Part shown: positions 7,884-17,497 of the stretch, piece by piece
Numbering within the stretch: the stretch's first letter is position 1
How the letters are laid out: each line of letters begins with the position of its first letter
Assembly: GCF_009184635.1 (NCBI RefSeq)
Contig: NZ_WELI01000001.1
Coordinates: 806,001-870,000, forward strand
Direction: 5' to 3'
DNA from: Rudanella paleaurantiibacter
GTDB lineage: Bacteria > Bacteroidota > Bacteroidia > Cytophagales > Spirosomataceae
DNA: 64,000 bases
Made by a program: the position numbers and the translations under genes
Notes under the pieces: model-generated
Database searches by the model: none
Seen by the model: only the letters and a program-made list of their open reading frames with translations
What the model was told of the DNA's origin: nothing

Positions 7884-10160
7884 ATGCTCCGCTTTCTCCT
7901 TTTCTCCTTCCTCGTCGTATTTGTCCATACCGCCATGGGCCAAGCGCTACCCGCCCCCCGGCAGCTTCGCGTTGACTTACTGAAGAATGCACAAGCCGTT
8001 AGTCAACGCGGCAAACCGGTGGTGGCAAGCCTGAGCGAGGCCGGAAAACAGCCAACTCAATATCAGTTTGCCGCCATCACGAGTACCAACCCTATGTTCA
8101 GTTGGGAGCTGGATGCCCAAATCGCCCGGCAAACGGGCTATCGGGTTTTGGTGGCCACCAAGCCTGAGCAACTGGCAGCGGGTAAAGTAGATATTTGGGA
8201 TTCTAATAGGCAATCGTCCGGGCAAGCGCGGGCCGTTTATGCGGGTAAACCGCTCGTTGCCGGGAACGTTTATTACTGGACCGTTCAGGTCTGGAACGCA
8301 AACGGACAGTCCACGGCCTTCGCCAAACCCGCTTCGTTTCTGTACACCGAGCAGAATCCTGTCGAACGTTTTGCATATTACCCGCTGGTGGCTGAGGCCC
8401 AGAAGCCCCGCCTGGTACAGAAAACCGGTTCCGGTTCGTATTTCGTGGACTTCGGGAAAGATGCCCTTTGCCAGTTACAACTCCACCTCGACAGTCCTGA
8501 GAATGATACAGTTTGGGTGGAAGTGGGCGAGGCCGTAAGTGCTCCGTACACCATCAATCCCAAAGCGGGTATGCGCATCCGCTACCTCAAAATGCCGCTG
8601 GCTGTTCGTAAAGGCAAGCACGACTACCAACTCGACTGGCCCGTTGACACGAAACGGAACAGCCGCAACCCGGTGCAGATGCCCGACTATATTGGCGAGG
8701 TTTACCCGTTCCGTTACGTGACGGTTTCCAACGTAAAGGGCCCCTTCGACCGGGCATCGGTGAGCCGGACGATGGTGTACTACCCGTTTGACGAACAGGC
8801 TGCTCAGTTCACCTCCAGCGACACCATTCTGAATCAGATTTGGGACCTCTGCAAGTACTCCATCAAAGCCACAAGCTTCACAGGCTACTACGTAGATGGC
8901 GACCGCGAGCGGATTCCGTATGAGGCCGATGCGCTCATTAACCAGCTCTCGCACTACGCCGTCGATGCCGAGTACAGCATGGCCCGGCGCAGCATGACTT
9001 ACCTGCTCTACAACCCCACCTGGCCTACCGAATGGAGTTTGCAGAACGTCCTGATCGCCTGGAACGATTACCTCTATACGGGCGACGACCGGCTGCTGAA
9101 AACCTATTACCCCGAACTTCAGAAAAAAATCCTGATGCCGCTGGCGGGCGAAAACGGGCTCATCAGCACCCGCACGAACAAACAAACCGACGAGTTCCTG
9201 ACCTCCATCCACATTACCAAGACGTTCGACGGTCGGCGGGGCCTGCACGACATTGTGGACTGGCCCCAAAACGGCGAGTACATCAGCCCGGAAAAAGAGC
9301 ACAAAGGCGAAACCGACGGCTTTGTGTTTACCACCTACAACTCGGTGATCAACGCCTTTTACTACCGCAATCTGGTGCTGATGGCGCAGATTGCCCAGGC
9401 CTTGAAAAAACCCGACGATGCCGCTTTCTACAAAGCCAAAGCGCAGGAGGTGTATTCGGCCTACCAAACGGTGTTCCGCAACCCCAAAACCGGCCTGATT
9501 AAAGACGGCGACGGCACGGACCACAGCTCGCTCCACGCCAACATGTTTGCGCTGGCGTTTGGACTGGTTGCCGCTGCCGACGTACCCGCTGTTGGGCAGT
9601 TTATCAAAAGCCGCCGGATGGCGTGCAGCGTGTACGGCTCTCAGTTCCTGATGGACGCCCTGTACGACTCAGGCATGGGCGATTACGCTTTTGACCTGAT
9701 GACAGCCACTACCCAGCGCAGCTGGTACAACATGATTCGCGTCGGTTCAACCATTTCGATGGAGGCCTGGGACATCGCCTTCAAACCCAACCTCGACTTG
9801 AGCCACGCCTGGGGAGCCGCCCCCGCCAACCTGATTACCCGGAAGCTGATGGGCGTTGAACCACTCACCCCCGGCTTCGATACGTTCCAGATAAAACCTC
9901 AACTGGGTCGGCTAACCAGTGCGGCTGCAACCATCCCCACGATCAAAGGGCCCGTAACGGTTTCGATCAAAAAATCGGCTGATGCCCAAACAATGGAAGT
10001 AAGCGTACCAGGCGGCTCAACGGCCACGGTGTACGTGCCAACCACGTCCGCCCAATCGCAACTGACCGTTGACGGGAAAAGGACCGTAATGGGGGCGCAG
10101 GGTGGTTATTTTCGGGTCGACAAGGTACCGTCAGGCAAACACACGTTCGTACTGAAATGA
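7884..10160 (+). CDS. GH78 alpha-L-rhamnosidase (first of two paralogues)
   Basis: A 758-residue exported inverting alpha-L-rhamnosidase. The signal peptide is MLRFLLFSFLVVFVHTAMGQ. An N-terminal beta-rich region (about 22-290) has the fibronectin-like motif YYWTVQVWN typical of bacterial rhamnosidases. The (alpha/alpha)6 barrel follows (about 300-670) with the acidic VDGDRERIPYEAD motif (D338, E347) and SWYNMIR. A C-terminal beta domain completes it. A longer frame exists upstream but overlaps the preceding gene; ATG 7884 is the start that gives a signal peptide. Its stop overlaps the start of the GH31 gene (ATGA), so the two are translationally coupled. It removes alpha-L-rhamnose from pectin or glycoside side chains. 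A close paralogue is at 32985. Confidence 0.93.
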   Translation: MLRFLLFSFLVVFVHTAMGQALPAPRQLRVDLLKNAQAVSQRGKPVVASLSEAGKQPTQYQFAAITSTNPMFSWELDAQIARQTGYRVLVATKPEQLAAGKVDIWDSNRQSSGQARAVYAGKPLVAGNVYYWTVQVWNANGQSTAFAKPASFLYTEQNPVERFAYYPLVAEAQKPRLVQKTGSGSYFVDFGKDALCQLQLHLDSPENDTVWVEVGEAVSAPYTINPKAGMRIRYLKMPLAVRKGKHDYQLDWPVDTKRNSRNPVQMPDYIGEVYPFRYVTVSNVKGPFDRASVSRTMVYYPFDEQAAQFTSSDTILNQIWDLCKYSIKATSFTGYYVDGDRERIPYEADALINQLSHYAVDAEYSMARRSMTYLLYNPTWPTEWSLQNVLIAWNDYLYTGDDRLLKTYYPELQKKILMPLAGENGLISTRTNKQTDEFLTSIHITKTFDGRRGLHDIVDWPQNGEYISPEKEHKGETDGFVFTTYNSVINAFYYRNLVLMAQIAQALKKPDDAAFYKAKAQEVYSAYQTVFRNPKTGLIKDGDGTDHSSLHANMFALAFGLVAAADVPAVGQFIKSRRMACSVYGSQFLMDALYDSGMGDYAFDLMTATTQRSWYNMIRVGSTISMEAWDIAFKPNLDLSHAWGAAPANLITRKLMGVEPLTPGFDTFQIKPQLGRLTSAAATIPTIKGPVTVSIKKSADAQTMEVSVPGGSTATVYVPTTSAQSQLTVDGKRTVMGAQGGYFRVDKVPSGKHTFVLK

Positions 10161-12316
10161 AGCAACCAAACCGAATTTTAGGCTTGCTGTGCCTGCTGCT
10201 GTTTGCGGGAGGGAGCAAGGCCCAACCGGGGCTAAATTGGACCGAGGTGCATCCGGGTATCTGGAAACTGACCGTCGGGAAGCCGCAACGCATCAGCCTG
10301 CTGAGTGCTGCCGAAGCAACGCCCAACCGCCGGGGGCTGGCCGAGTTACCCAAAACAGCTTTCCCGCTCGATAAAGCCGGGATTTCGGTGAAAATTGTTA
10401 ACCAGAAAACCTACCTCCGGTTTCCACTGGAGCGCGAAGAACAGTTGTTTGGCCTGGGTCTGAATTTCCAGACCGTCAATCAGCGGGGGCGTATTCTGAA
10501 CCTGCACGTAGACCACTACGGCGGTAAAGACAACGGCCGCACCCACGCACCAGTGCCATTTTATGTGTCGTCGCGGGGGTACGGGGTGCTGATTGATGCG
10601 GCTCGCTACCTCACCGTGTACGCGGGTACGGCCGTGCGTACCGACACCCGGAATCCGCCCGTTCTGAGCGACCGAAACACCGATAAGAAATGGTCGTCGC
10701 AGCCGTATTCCGATGCCGTTGAGGTGCTCGTACCGGCCGATGGGGCCACGATTTACGTTTTTGGTGGCCCCACACCCATGCAGGTGGTGCAACGCTATAA
10801 CCTGATGAACGGCGGTGGTTATTTGCCGCCCAAATGGGGGCTTGGCTTTACGCAACGCGTCCCAACACTGTACTCCCAAACCGATATTCTGAACGAGGTC
10901 AAGGGCTTCGAAGCCCACAACTTCCCGCTCGATTTTATCGGTGTTGAACCGGGCTGGCACAGCATGGCTTACCCTTGTACGTTTGAGTGGGACAAAACCC
11001 GGTTCCCCAACCCCAAAAGCTTTCTGGACAGCCTGGCGCGCCGGGGAGTCAGCGCTAATTTGTGGCTCAATCCATACGTTTCGCCCACGGCTTCGCTCTA
11101 CCCCAAAATCAAGCCACTGGCAGGTTCACACACGGTCTGGAACGGCATTGTGCCCGATTTTACCCTGCCGCAGGCTCGTCAGGCGTTCAAAGGTCACTTC
11201 ATGCAACAGCACCTGAAGCTGGGCGTAGGCGGGTATAAAATCGACGAGGTAGACGGCTACGACAATTGGGTTTGGCCCGATGTGGCCACGTTCCCGTCGG
11301 GTCTTGAGGCCGAGCCAATGCGCCAAACCTACGGCCTAATGGTACAGACCATGACCGGGAGCTGGTTCCGGGAACTGAACAAACGAACCTACGGGCTGGT
11401 GCGGGCGTCCAACGCGGGCGCGAGCAACTTCCCGTACGTGATCTACAACGACTACTACAGCCACAAGGATTTTATTACGGCACTGGTCAACAGCAGCTTT
11501 ATCGGGGTGCTGTGGACGCCCGAAGTCCGGGCCTCGCCGAGTGCCGAAGAGTGGGTCCGGCGGATGCAGTCAGTGTGTTTTTCGCCCATGGCCATGCTCA
11601 ACGCCTGGGCCGACGGCACCAAACCCTGGACGTTCCCGGAGGTTGAAAAAGCAGTGACTGAGGTGGCCAATTTGCGGATGCAACTGCTGCCTTACCTGTA
11701 TTCGACCTTTGCGCAGTACCATTTTGAGGGCAAGCCGCCGTTTCGGGCTATGAATCTGGTGGAGGGGTTCGGTTTTAAACCGACCACCGTTGCGGGTACG
11801 TTCGACGCTACGGCCAATCCGTATGCCATGAGCATTCGGAAAGACATCAAAGACCAGTACATGATGGGCGATTACCTGCTGGTAGCTCCCATGTTTACGG
11901 GCGAAAAAAGCCGCAAGGTGTACCTGCCCGCCGGGAAGTGGTACGATTTCTACACGGGCAAACTGGTGGGCGAAAACGAGGAAATCACGATCAACCCATC
12001 CCTCGACAAAATCCCGCTTTTTGTGAAAGACGGTGGCCTGATTCCGATGGTGCCACCCCGTCGGCAGGCCCCCAAACCGGGCGAGGTATTGCCGCTGGAG
12101 GTGCGTCATTACGGCACCCTGCCCGGTAGCTTCCTGCTGTACGACGATGACGGTGTTTCGTTCGACTACGAACGCGGTGCCTATTCATTCACCCGGTTGA
12201 GTGTTATAAAAGACCCAAACGATCCTTTAAAAGGGCAGGAGATCACCGTGCCAAAAGGCAAACCGTTTGGCTATTCCGCGTCGGTGAAATGGACGTTTAT
12301 GTCAGTTGGTCAGTAG
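10157..12316 (+). CDS. Secreted GH31 alpha-glycosidase
   Basis: A 719-residue family 31 retaining alpha-glycosidase. The signal peptide is residues 1-22 (ending GGSKAQ). An N-terminal beta-sandwich (about 25-205) precedes the TIM barrel, which contains FPLDFIGVEPGWH and GGYKIDEVDGYDNW; D363 in KIDEVD is the expected nucleophile. The typical GH31 distal domain motif LPAGKWYDFYTGK follows at about 590. GH31 includes alpha-glucosidases, alpha-xylosidases and alpha-galactosidases; the sequence alone does not tell which. It overlaps the GH78 gene by 4 bp, which points to joint action on the same oligosaccharide. The next gene starts 85 bp downstream. Confidence 0.92.
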   Translation: MKQPNRILGLLCLLLFAGGSKAQPGLNWTEVHPGIWKLTVGKPQRISLLSAAEATPNRRGLAELPKTAFPLDKAGISVKIVNQKTYLRFPLEREEQLFGLGLNFQTVNQRGRILNLHVDHYGGKDNGRTHAPVPFYVSSRGYGVLIDAARYLTVYAGTAVRTDTRNPPVLSDRNTDKKWSSQPYSDAVEVLVPADGATIYVFGGPTPMQVVQRYNLMNGGGYLPPKWGLGFTQRVPTLYSQTDILNEVKGFEAHNFPLDFIGVEPGWHSMAYPCTFEWDKTRFPNPKSFLDSLARRGVSANLWLNPYVSPTASLYPKIKPLAGSHTVWNGIVPDFTLPQARQAFKGHFMQQHLKLGVGGYKIDEVDGYDNWVWPDVATFPSGLEAEPMRQTYGLMVQTMTGSWFRELNKRTYGLVRASNAGASNFPYVIYNDYYSHKDFITALVNSSFIGVLWTPEVRASPSAEEWVRRMQSVCFSPMAMLNAWADGTKPWTFPEVEKAVTEVANLRMQLLPYLYSTFAQYHFEGKPPFRAMNLVEGFGFKPTTVAGTFDATANPYAMSIRKDIKDQYMMGDYLLVAPMFTGEKSRKVYLPAGKWYDFYTGKLVGENEEITINPSLDKIPLFVKDGGLIPMVPPRRQAPKPGEVLPLEVRHYGTLPGSFLLYDDDGVSFDYERGAYSFTRLSVIKDPNDPLKGQEITVPKGKPFGYSASVKWTFMSVGQ

Positions 12317-12401
12317 TTTAAGAGAGCTGTCGAAGGGCTACGCGTCAGCTGTCACCAAGGAAACGATATCAAAGTTTGCGTTAGTCTTAACTTTTTCAAA
12401 A

Positions 12402-13727
12402 ATGGAAAACGAAAAATCAACCTCCCTCAACCGCCGGGACTTTTTAGGCAAGGCCGCCACCGCTGCGGCTGGTTTTATGATCGTCCCCCGGTTTGTGCTG
12501 GGCGGCAAACGTCCCGACGGAACCAAATACCTCGCCCCCAGCGACATTATTTCGCTCGGCTTCATCGGTACGGGCAAACAGGGGCGCGGCCTCACTACCT
12601 CCTTTCTGGGTACCAACGAGGTGCGCATTGTCGGGCTGGCCGAGGTGTACAAAGCCAAAGCCCAGCTGACCCTCGACCGCATCAAGGCACATTACGAAAA
12701 AAATACCCAATTGGGTAAGTACAACGATATTCCGGTATACAACGATTTCCGGGAGTTGCTGGGTCGCAAAGACGTGGATGCTGTCGTGATTGCCACTCCT
12801 GACCACTGGCATGCGGCTATGGCCGTTCGGGCGGCTCAGGCGGGCAAGGACATTTACTGCGAAAAGCCGCTGGCCCTGACCGTGAAGGAAGGCCGGGCGA
12901 TGGTGAAGGCCGCCCGCAAATACAACCGCGTGTTCCAGACCGGCAGCATGCAGCGCTCGTGGCCGGAGTTTCGCCAAACAGCCGAGCTGGTTCGGAACGG
13001 CTACATCGGCCAAATCAAGCAGATCAAGGTGAACGTAGGACCACCGCCCAAACCTTACGACCTCCCCGCCGAACCCATTCCCGACGGCCTCGACTGGTCG
13101 GCCTGGCTGGGGCCCAATATGCCTGTTGCGTTCAACTCCGAACTGGCTCCCCCGCTCTCGAAAGACGTGTTTCCGAACTGGCGCAACTACAAAGAGTTTG
13201 GCGGAGGCATGGTGACCGACTGGGGGGCGCACATGTTCGATATTGTGCAGTGGGCGCTGGATATGGACAATAGCGGCCCCGTGGAAGTGATTGCTCCCGA
13301 CGGCAAGGAACACCCGTTCCTGACCTACAAATACGACAATGGCATTGTGATGACCCACGAAAAATGGGACTGGAGTAACGCCATCCATTTCATCGGAACC
13401 GAGGGCGAAATCAAGGTGCAACGCCGGAAAATCGAAACGACGCCCGTTTCGCTCGCTACCAAAGTAATCGGTGAAACCGAGAAGCACGTATACAAAAGCG
13501 AAAACCACTACAAGGACTTCCTCGACGCCATGCGCAAGCGAAGCAAGCCCATTTGCGACGTGGAAATTGGTCACCGCACGGCTTCCGTTTGCAACATCGG
13601 CAACATTGCCTATCAGCTCAAACGCCCGCTGCAGTGGAATCCGAAAAAGGAGAAATTCAAAGGCGATAAAGAAGCCAACGCACTCCTCGGCCGCGACATG
13701 AATAAGGAGTGGGGCATCAAGATTTAG
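12402..13727 (+). CDS. Tat-exported Gfo/Idh/MocA family oxidoreductase
   Basis: A 441-residue NAD(P)-dependent sugar oxidoreductase. It starts with a twin-arginine signal (NRRDFLGKAATAAAG), so it is probably exported folded with its cofactor. The Rossmann fold begins with GFIGTGKQGRGL (about residue 48), and the conserved CEKPLALT motif carries K155. The C-terminal domain has the GGGMVTDWGAHMFD motif common in the subgroup found in Bacteroidota sugar loci. Members oxidise or reduce sugars, often at C3, or act as glycosidases with tightly bound NAD. Longer starts would overlap the GH31 gene; ATG 12402 gives the Tat signal. It is the last gene of the 6320-13727 group, followed by a hairpin. Confidence 0.9.
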   Translation: MENEKSTSLNRRDFLGKAATAAAGFMIVPRFVLGGKRPDGTKYLAPSDIISLGFIGTGKQGRGLTTSFLGTNEVRIVGLAEVYKAKAQLTLDRIKAHYEKNTQLGKYNDIPVYNDFRELLGRKDVDAVVIATPDHWHAAMAVRAAQAGKDIYCEKPLALTVKEGRAMVKAARKYNRVFQTGSMQRSWPEFRQTAELVRNGYIGQIKQIKVNVGPPPKPYDLPAEPIPDGLDWSAWLGPNMPVAFNSELAPPLSKDVFPNWRNYKEFGGGMVTDWGAHMFDIVQWALDMDNSGPVEVIAPDGKEHPFLTYKYDNGIVMTHEKWDWSNAIHFIGTEGEIKVQRRKIETTPVSLATKVIGETEKHVYKSENHYKDFLDAMRKRSKPICDVEIGHRTASVCNIGNIAYQLKRPLQWNPKKEKFKGDKEANALLGRDMNKEWGIKI

Positions 13728-13751
13728 TCAGGAGGTCGAAACAGCCGTAGT

Positions 13752-13787
13752 GTGTACAGTGGAGTGCCAGCCCGGTCCACTGTACAC
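13752..13787. repeat. Perfect 12-bp inverted repeat hairpin GTGTACAGTGGA
   Basis: GTGTACAGTGGA at 13752-13763 and TCCACTGTACAC at 13776-13787 pair perfectly across a 12-nt loop. It lies 24 bp after the oxidoreductase stop. There is no strong T run, so it may be a REP-like element or an RNA-stabilising or weakly terminating structure between this gene and the MFS gene. Confidence 0.75.
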
Positions 13788-13837
13788 CTAACCTCACTAG
13801 AGGTGCTCGTCTCCAGTCTTTTATTCTAACGTGAGTT

Positions 13838-15025
13838 ATGGAAGTAGCCATCCAGGCAAGGCAGGTCCTGAAAGCGCGTCAGGCCACCCAGTTAATTTTT
13901 CTGGTCTGCGGTTTAGGCATGTCCAGTTGGGCGCCCATGATTCCGTTCGCCAAAGAACGGTTAGCTTTAAACGATGCGAATCTGGGCTTGCTACTTCTGC
14001 TGTTGGGGGGTGGTGCCATGCTGATGATGCCCATATCGGGTTGGTTGGTAAGCCGTCGGGGTAGCCGTATGGTGATGGCCGGTGCTGGTCTGGTCATGGC
14101 CGTTGTGCTACCCCTGTTACTCATCCTCTCCTCTGCACCGGCCATGGCGGTAGCCTTATTCGTGTTCGGAGCAAGCATCGGAACCATCGATGTCGCCATG
14201 AATGCCCACGGGGTGCAGGTGCAAAATCTGTACGGTAGGCCCATCATGTCGTCATTGCATGGGTTGTTCAGTGTGGGAGGGCTGTTCGGTTCGCTGGGTT
14301 TGGGCTTTCTGATCAAGCTGGGGCTTAACCCCGTTTATGCCATTGTGGGCATTGCCGCGCTCATGGTTGTCATCACCCTCACGCAGTACAAAAACTTGTT
14401 TCCTGTAGCGATAGAGCAACAAGCGATTGCCCATTTCTCGGGCGTGGAGGCCAAACCAGCCGAGCACAAGCAACCGTTCCAATGGCTGCACGCGCGGGTT
14501 TTGTTTCTGGGGCTGATGTGCTTTGCCGTTTTTCTGGCCGAAGGGGCCATCCTCGACTGGAGTGCCATTTTTTTACAGGAGGTGAAAGGGCTATCGCTGG
14601 AGTTTGCCGGGGCAGGCTATGCCGCCTTTTCGGTCGCAATGGCCATCATGCGCCTGATGGGCGATACGTTGGTGGCTCGCCTGAGCGGCAAAACGGTTGT
14701 GGTGGGGGGAAGTCTGATTGGGGCCGTCGGCTTGGGCATTGCCGTTTTGAGCCCCTGGGTGGTTGGGGCACTGACTGGTTTTGTGCTGCTGGGATTAGGC
14801 GTCGCCAATGTGGTTCCCATCTTTTTCAGTGAAGCAGGCCGATTACCCGGCATTTCGCCAACGGTAAGCATCCCGGCCATTACGACCATTGGCTACACAG
14901 GGATGCTGGCCGGACCGGCCCTACTGGGGTTTATTGCCCATCATTTTTCGCTCACCATTGCGTTAGGCGGCTTAGCCGGTCTGCTGGCGCTGGTCGCACT
15001 GAGTTACCGGATAAAAGGCCATTAA
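13838..15025 (+). CDS. MFS transporter, YbjJ-like
   Basis: A 395-residue inner-membrane protein with about 12 hydrophobic helices and the loop signature GWLVSRRGSRMVM between helices 2 and 3. The overall pattern (FLVCGLGMSSWAPMIPFAKE at the start, FGASIGTIDVAMNAHG near residue 115) fits the YbjJ/fucose-permease-like branch of the major facilitator superfamily. It would move a small solute, possibly a sugar released by neighbouring enzymes, by secondary transport; the substrate cannot be read from the sequence. It begins 110 bp after the oxidoreductase and lies 57 bp before the sulfatase, so its membership in either transcript is uncertain. Confidence 0.88.
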   Translation: MEVAIQARQVLKARQATQLIFLVCGLGMSSWAPMIPFAKERLALNDANLGLLLLLLGGGAMLMMPISGWLVSRRGSRMVMAGAGLVMAVVLPLLLILSSAPAMAVALFVFGASIGTIDVAMNAHGVQVQNLYGRPIMSSLHGLFSVGGLFGSLGLGFLIKLGLNPVYAIVGIAALMVVITLTQYKNLFPVAIEQQAIAHFSGVEAKPAEHKQPFQWLHARVLFLGLMCFAVFLAEGAILDWSAIFLQEVKGLSLEFAGAGYAAFSVAMAIMRLMGDTLVARLSGKTVVVGGSLIGAVGLGIAVLSPWVVGALTGFVLLGLGVANVVPIFFSEAGRLPGISPTVSIPAITTIGYTGMLAGPALLGFIAHHFSLTIALGGLAGLLALVALSYRIKGH

Positions 15026-15062
15026 ATACATGCCTTAGCATACCAAGTTTGCCCTTCACTAC

Positions 15063-15070
15063 TACGTTTG
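15063..15070 (+). promoter_or_regulatory. Possible Bacteroidota -7 element TACGTTTG
   Basis: The octamer fits the TAnnTTTG -7 consensus and sits 12 bp before the sulfatase ATG. No well-spaced TTTG -33 box is present, and the leader would be only a few bases, so support is weak. Confidence 0.25.
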
Positions 15071-15082
15071 AGTTTGATAACA

Positions 15083-16594
15083 ATGAAACCCTTTCTACAA
15101 ATAATAGCCCTGGGGAGCGCTTTGCTTTCGCTGGCCTTCATGGTTCCAACCCAGACGAAGCAGCGGCCCAACATTGTGTACATTCTGGCCGACGACCTCG
15201 GCTACGGCGATGTGTCGGCTTATAACCCGGCGGGTGGCATTGCTACGCCCAACATCGATAGGCTGGCGGCTCAGGGAATGCGCTTCACCGATGCGCACTC
15301 GCCCTCGTCGGTGTGTACACCCACCCGCTACTCGATTATGACGGGCCGTTACCCCTGGCGAAGCCGCTTGCCGGTGGGCGTTTTACGGGGATACAGCCGC
15401 ACGCTGATTGAGCAGGATCGGGCTACGGTGGCTTCGTTGCTCAAAAAAGAGGGGTATCAGACCGCCGTGGTGGGCAAGTGGCACTTGGGCGTCGATTGGG
15501 TGGTGAAACCCGGTAAAGAAGCCTTGCTGGCTGATGCCGAGTACGGAATCAAAACCGAAATGAACCCCGACGATATCGACTACGCCAAACCCGTGGCGCA
15601 GGGGCCCAATACGGTTGGGTTCGACTATTCGTACATTCTGCCGGCCTCGCTCGATATGCCGCCCTATTGTTACCTCGAAAATCACCGACTCGAAGCCGAG
15701 CCCACGGCGTACACCAAGGGCAATAAGATCGAATCGGGGTATTCGGGGCCGTTCTGGCGCGAAGGTAAAATGGCCCCGGCCTTCGATTTTCACGGGGTTT
15801 TGCCCCGGTTTATCGACAAGGCGATGGCGTTTCTGAATCGCCAAACCGCCCAGAAGCCGTTTTTTCTGTACCTGCCGTTGGCGGCTCCGCACACACCCTG
15901 GATGCCTACCGATACCTACACCGGCAAGTCGAAAGCGGGTGAGTACGGCGATTTTGTGCAACAGGTCGACGCGGCTGTGGGGCAGATTCTCCAAACCCTC
16001 GACCGGCAGGGGCTGGCGCAGAACTCCATCGTAATTTTTGCGAGCGACAACGGCCCGTACTGGCGTCCCGATTTTGTGCAGCGTTTCAACCACAAATCGG
16101 CGGGGGAGTTTCGGGGCATGAAAGGCGATGCCTTTGAAGGGGGCCACCGGATTCCGTTTATCGTGCGTTGGCCGGGTCATGTCAAACCCAATTCGGTGAG
16201 TGGCGCGACCACCACTTTAGCCAACCTGATGGCTACCTGCACCGATTTGCTGGGCAACCGGTCGGCCGCGTTTAAGCCCGAAGACAGCTACAGCATCCTG
16301 CCCGTGCTGACGGGGAAAGCCAAACAGGTGCCCAACCAACCGGCCGTGGTGCACAGCTCGTCTATCGGCTATTTTGCCATCCGCAAAGGCGACTGGAAGC
16401 TGATCGAGGGCCTGGGGTCCGGCGGTTTCACCGATCCCAAAGAGATTAAACCCACGGCGGGCGGTCCACAGGGGCAGTTGTTTAATCTGGCTGCCGACCC
16501 CGCCGAAACCACCGACCTGTACACCCAACACCCCGAAAAAGTAGAGGAGCTACGGACGTTGCTGGCCGAGATTAAGGCGAAGAAGATGCAGTAA
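15083..16594 (+). CDS. Secreted arylsulfatase (formylglycine type)
   Basis: A 503-residue type I sulfatase that would remove sulfate esters from a glycan or small ester in the periplasm. The N-terminus is a signal peptide (MKPFLQIIALGSALLSLAFM). Metal-binding ADDLGYGD follows at about residue 34. The sulfatase signature CTPTRYSIMTG places the formylglycine-forming cysteine at C78, so maturation needs a formylglycine-generating or anaerobic sulfatase-maturing enzyme that is not in this window. GKWHLG and the ASDNGP motif further confirm the family. I use ATG 15083, because an upstream TTG at 15068 adds nothing typical. It ends convergently with dinB-like DNA 22 bp away. Its presence among galactosidases and rhamnosidases hints at a sulfated substrate. 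Confidence 0.93.
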   Translation: MKPFLQIIALGSALLSLAFMVPTQTKQRPNIVYILADDLGYGDVSAYNPAGGIATPNIDRLAAQGMRFTDAHSPSSVCTPTRYSIMTGRYPWRSRLPVGVLRGYSRTLIEQDRATVASLLKKEGYQTAVVGKWHLGVDWVVKPGKEALLADAEYGIKTEMNPDDIDYAKPVAQGPNTVGFDYSYILPASLDMPPYCYLENHRLEAEPTAYTKGNKIESGYSGPFWREGKMAPAFDFHGVLPRFIDKAMAFLNRQTAQKPFFLYLPLAAPHTPWMPTDTYTGKSKAGEYGDFVQQVDAAVGQILQTLDRQGLAQNSIVIFASDNGPYWRPDFVQRFNHKSAGEFRGMKGDAFEGGHRIPFIVRWPGHVKPNSVSGATTTLANLMATCTDLLGNRSAAFKPEDSYSILPVLTGKAKQVPNQPAVVHSSSIGYFAIRKGDWKLIEGLGSGGFTDPKEIKPTAGGPQGQLFNLAADPAETTDLYTQHPEKVEELRTLLAEIKAKKMQ

Positions 16595-16616
16595 GATTAG
16601 GCCCTGGGAGTTCGGC

Positions 16617-17066
16617 TTAATGCCCGTATTTCACCACAATGGCTAATTGACCCGCGTGATAAGCCGTGTGCGACGTGATACGGCCCAGTGCCTGTGCTTT
16701 GGTTCGACGGCCAAATTCCCTGGTTTCGATAATCACATCCCAGTCGGTCTCAGACTGGGCCAGAATCGCTTTTTCCAGACTTTCAAACGCGTAATTCTGG
16801 TATTCAAGCAGTTCCGAGAGGTTGGTCCATTCGCCGGTGTCGCGCTGGGCTATAACCGTCTTGGCGCTCACTTTGAGGTCGGTTTGGCCGAATACATTGC
16901 GGGCAAAAAGCAGTTCGACATCGGCGATGTGCCGAATCAGAAACCCCGCCGAATTGACCGAATCGCCTAATTTTTTGGTGAGGTCGGCTTCGGTAAGGGT
17001 GGCCAGCTGATTCGAGAAACGGGTGCGGGCTTCCTGCCAGAGGGCGTGTACGTGTTCGGTTATCAT
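16617..17066 (-). CDS. DinB-family metal-binding protein
   Basis: A 149-residue four-helix-bundle protein of the DinB/YfiT-like superfamily. The three histidines expected to bind a divalent metal are visible: H46 (IRHIADVE), H133 and H137 (SHTAYHAGQ). These proteins include thiol S-transferases such as bacillithiol transferases, but many have no known reaction. No signal peptide is present, so it is cytoplasmic. It converges with the sulfatase gene and diverges from the rhodanese gene, with 128 bp between the two starts. It does not appear to belong to the sugar loci. Confidence 0.88.
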   Translation of the reverse strand: MITEHVHALWQEARTRFSNQLATLTEADLTKKLGDSVNSAGFLIRHIADVELLFARNVFGQTDLKVSAKTVIAQRDTGEWTNLSELLEYQNYAFESLEKAILAQSETDWDVIIETREFGRRTKAQALGRITSHTAYHAGQLAIVVKYGH

Positions 17067-17194
17067 GGTTCAGAATGAAGGTGTTTGTGTAGTCAAAGAT
17101 GGTGAAAGAAATAAGACTCATGCGTGATAAATGTCACGGAATAGGATGATTTGTGCCGCCACCTTTGTACCATCATTCTAAAACGAACACACAC

Positions 17195-17497
17195 ATGCTT
17201 TCGCTTTTCAAGTCAATTCTCGGAGGAGGAAAAAATGAAGAACTCGATGCGGTACGGGCTCAGGGAGCCGTTATTATCGATGTCCGGTCGCCGGGCGAGT
17301 TTGCAGGTGGGCACGCCAAAGGAGCGGTCAACATCCCGCTCGATGTACTCGATACCAAGCTGAACATCATTCGCAACTACAAGAAACCCGTGATTGTGTG
17401 CTGCGCGTCGGGGATGCGGAGTGCCCGTGCCAAAGCGTTGCTGAGCAGCCGGGGCCTTACCGAGGTCTACGATGCCGGTAGCTGGCGCAATCTGTAA
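17195..17497 (+). CDS. Single-domain rhodanese-like sulfurtransferase
   Basis: A 100-residue cytoplasmic protein made of one rhodanese domain. It has the IIDVRSPGEFAGGHAKGAVN motif and the active loop CASGMRS with the catalytic cysteine C70 (preceded by C69). It would carry persulfide sulfur or reduce thiosulfate-type compounds. ATG 17195 is preferred over an in-frame upstream ATG at 17153, because the extra residues do not look like a rhodanese. The stop codon TAA at 17495-17497 touches the stop of the opposite-strand HTCS gene at 17498-17500 without a spacer, which is unusual. Confidence 0.9.
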   Translation: MLSLFKSILGGGKNEELDAVRAQGAVIIDVRSPGEFAGGHAKGAVNIPLDVLDTKLNIIRNYKKPVIVCCASGMRSARAKALLSSRGLTEVYDAGSWRNL

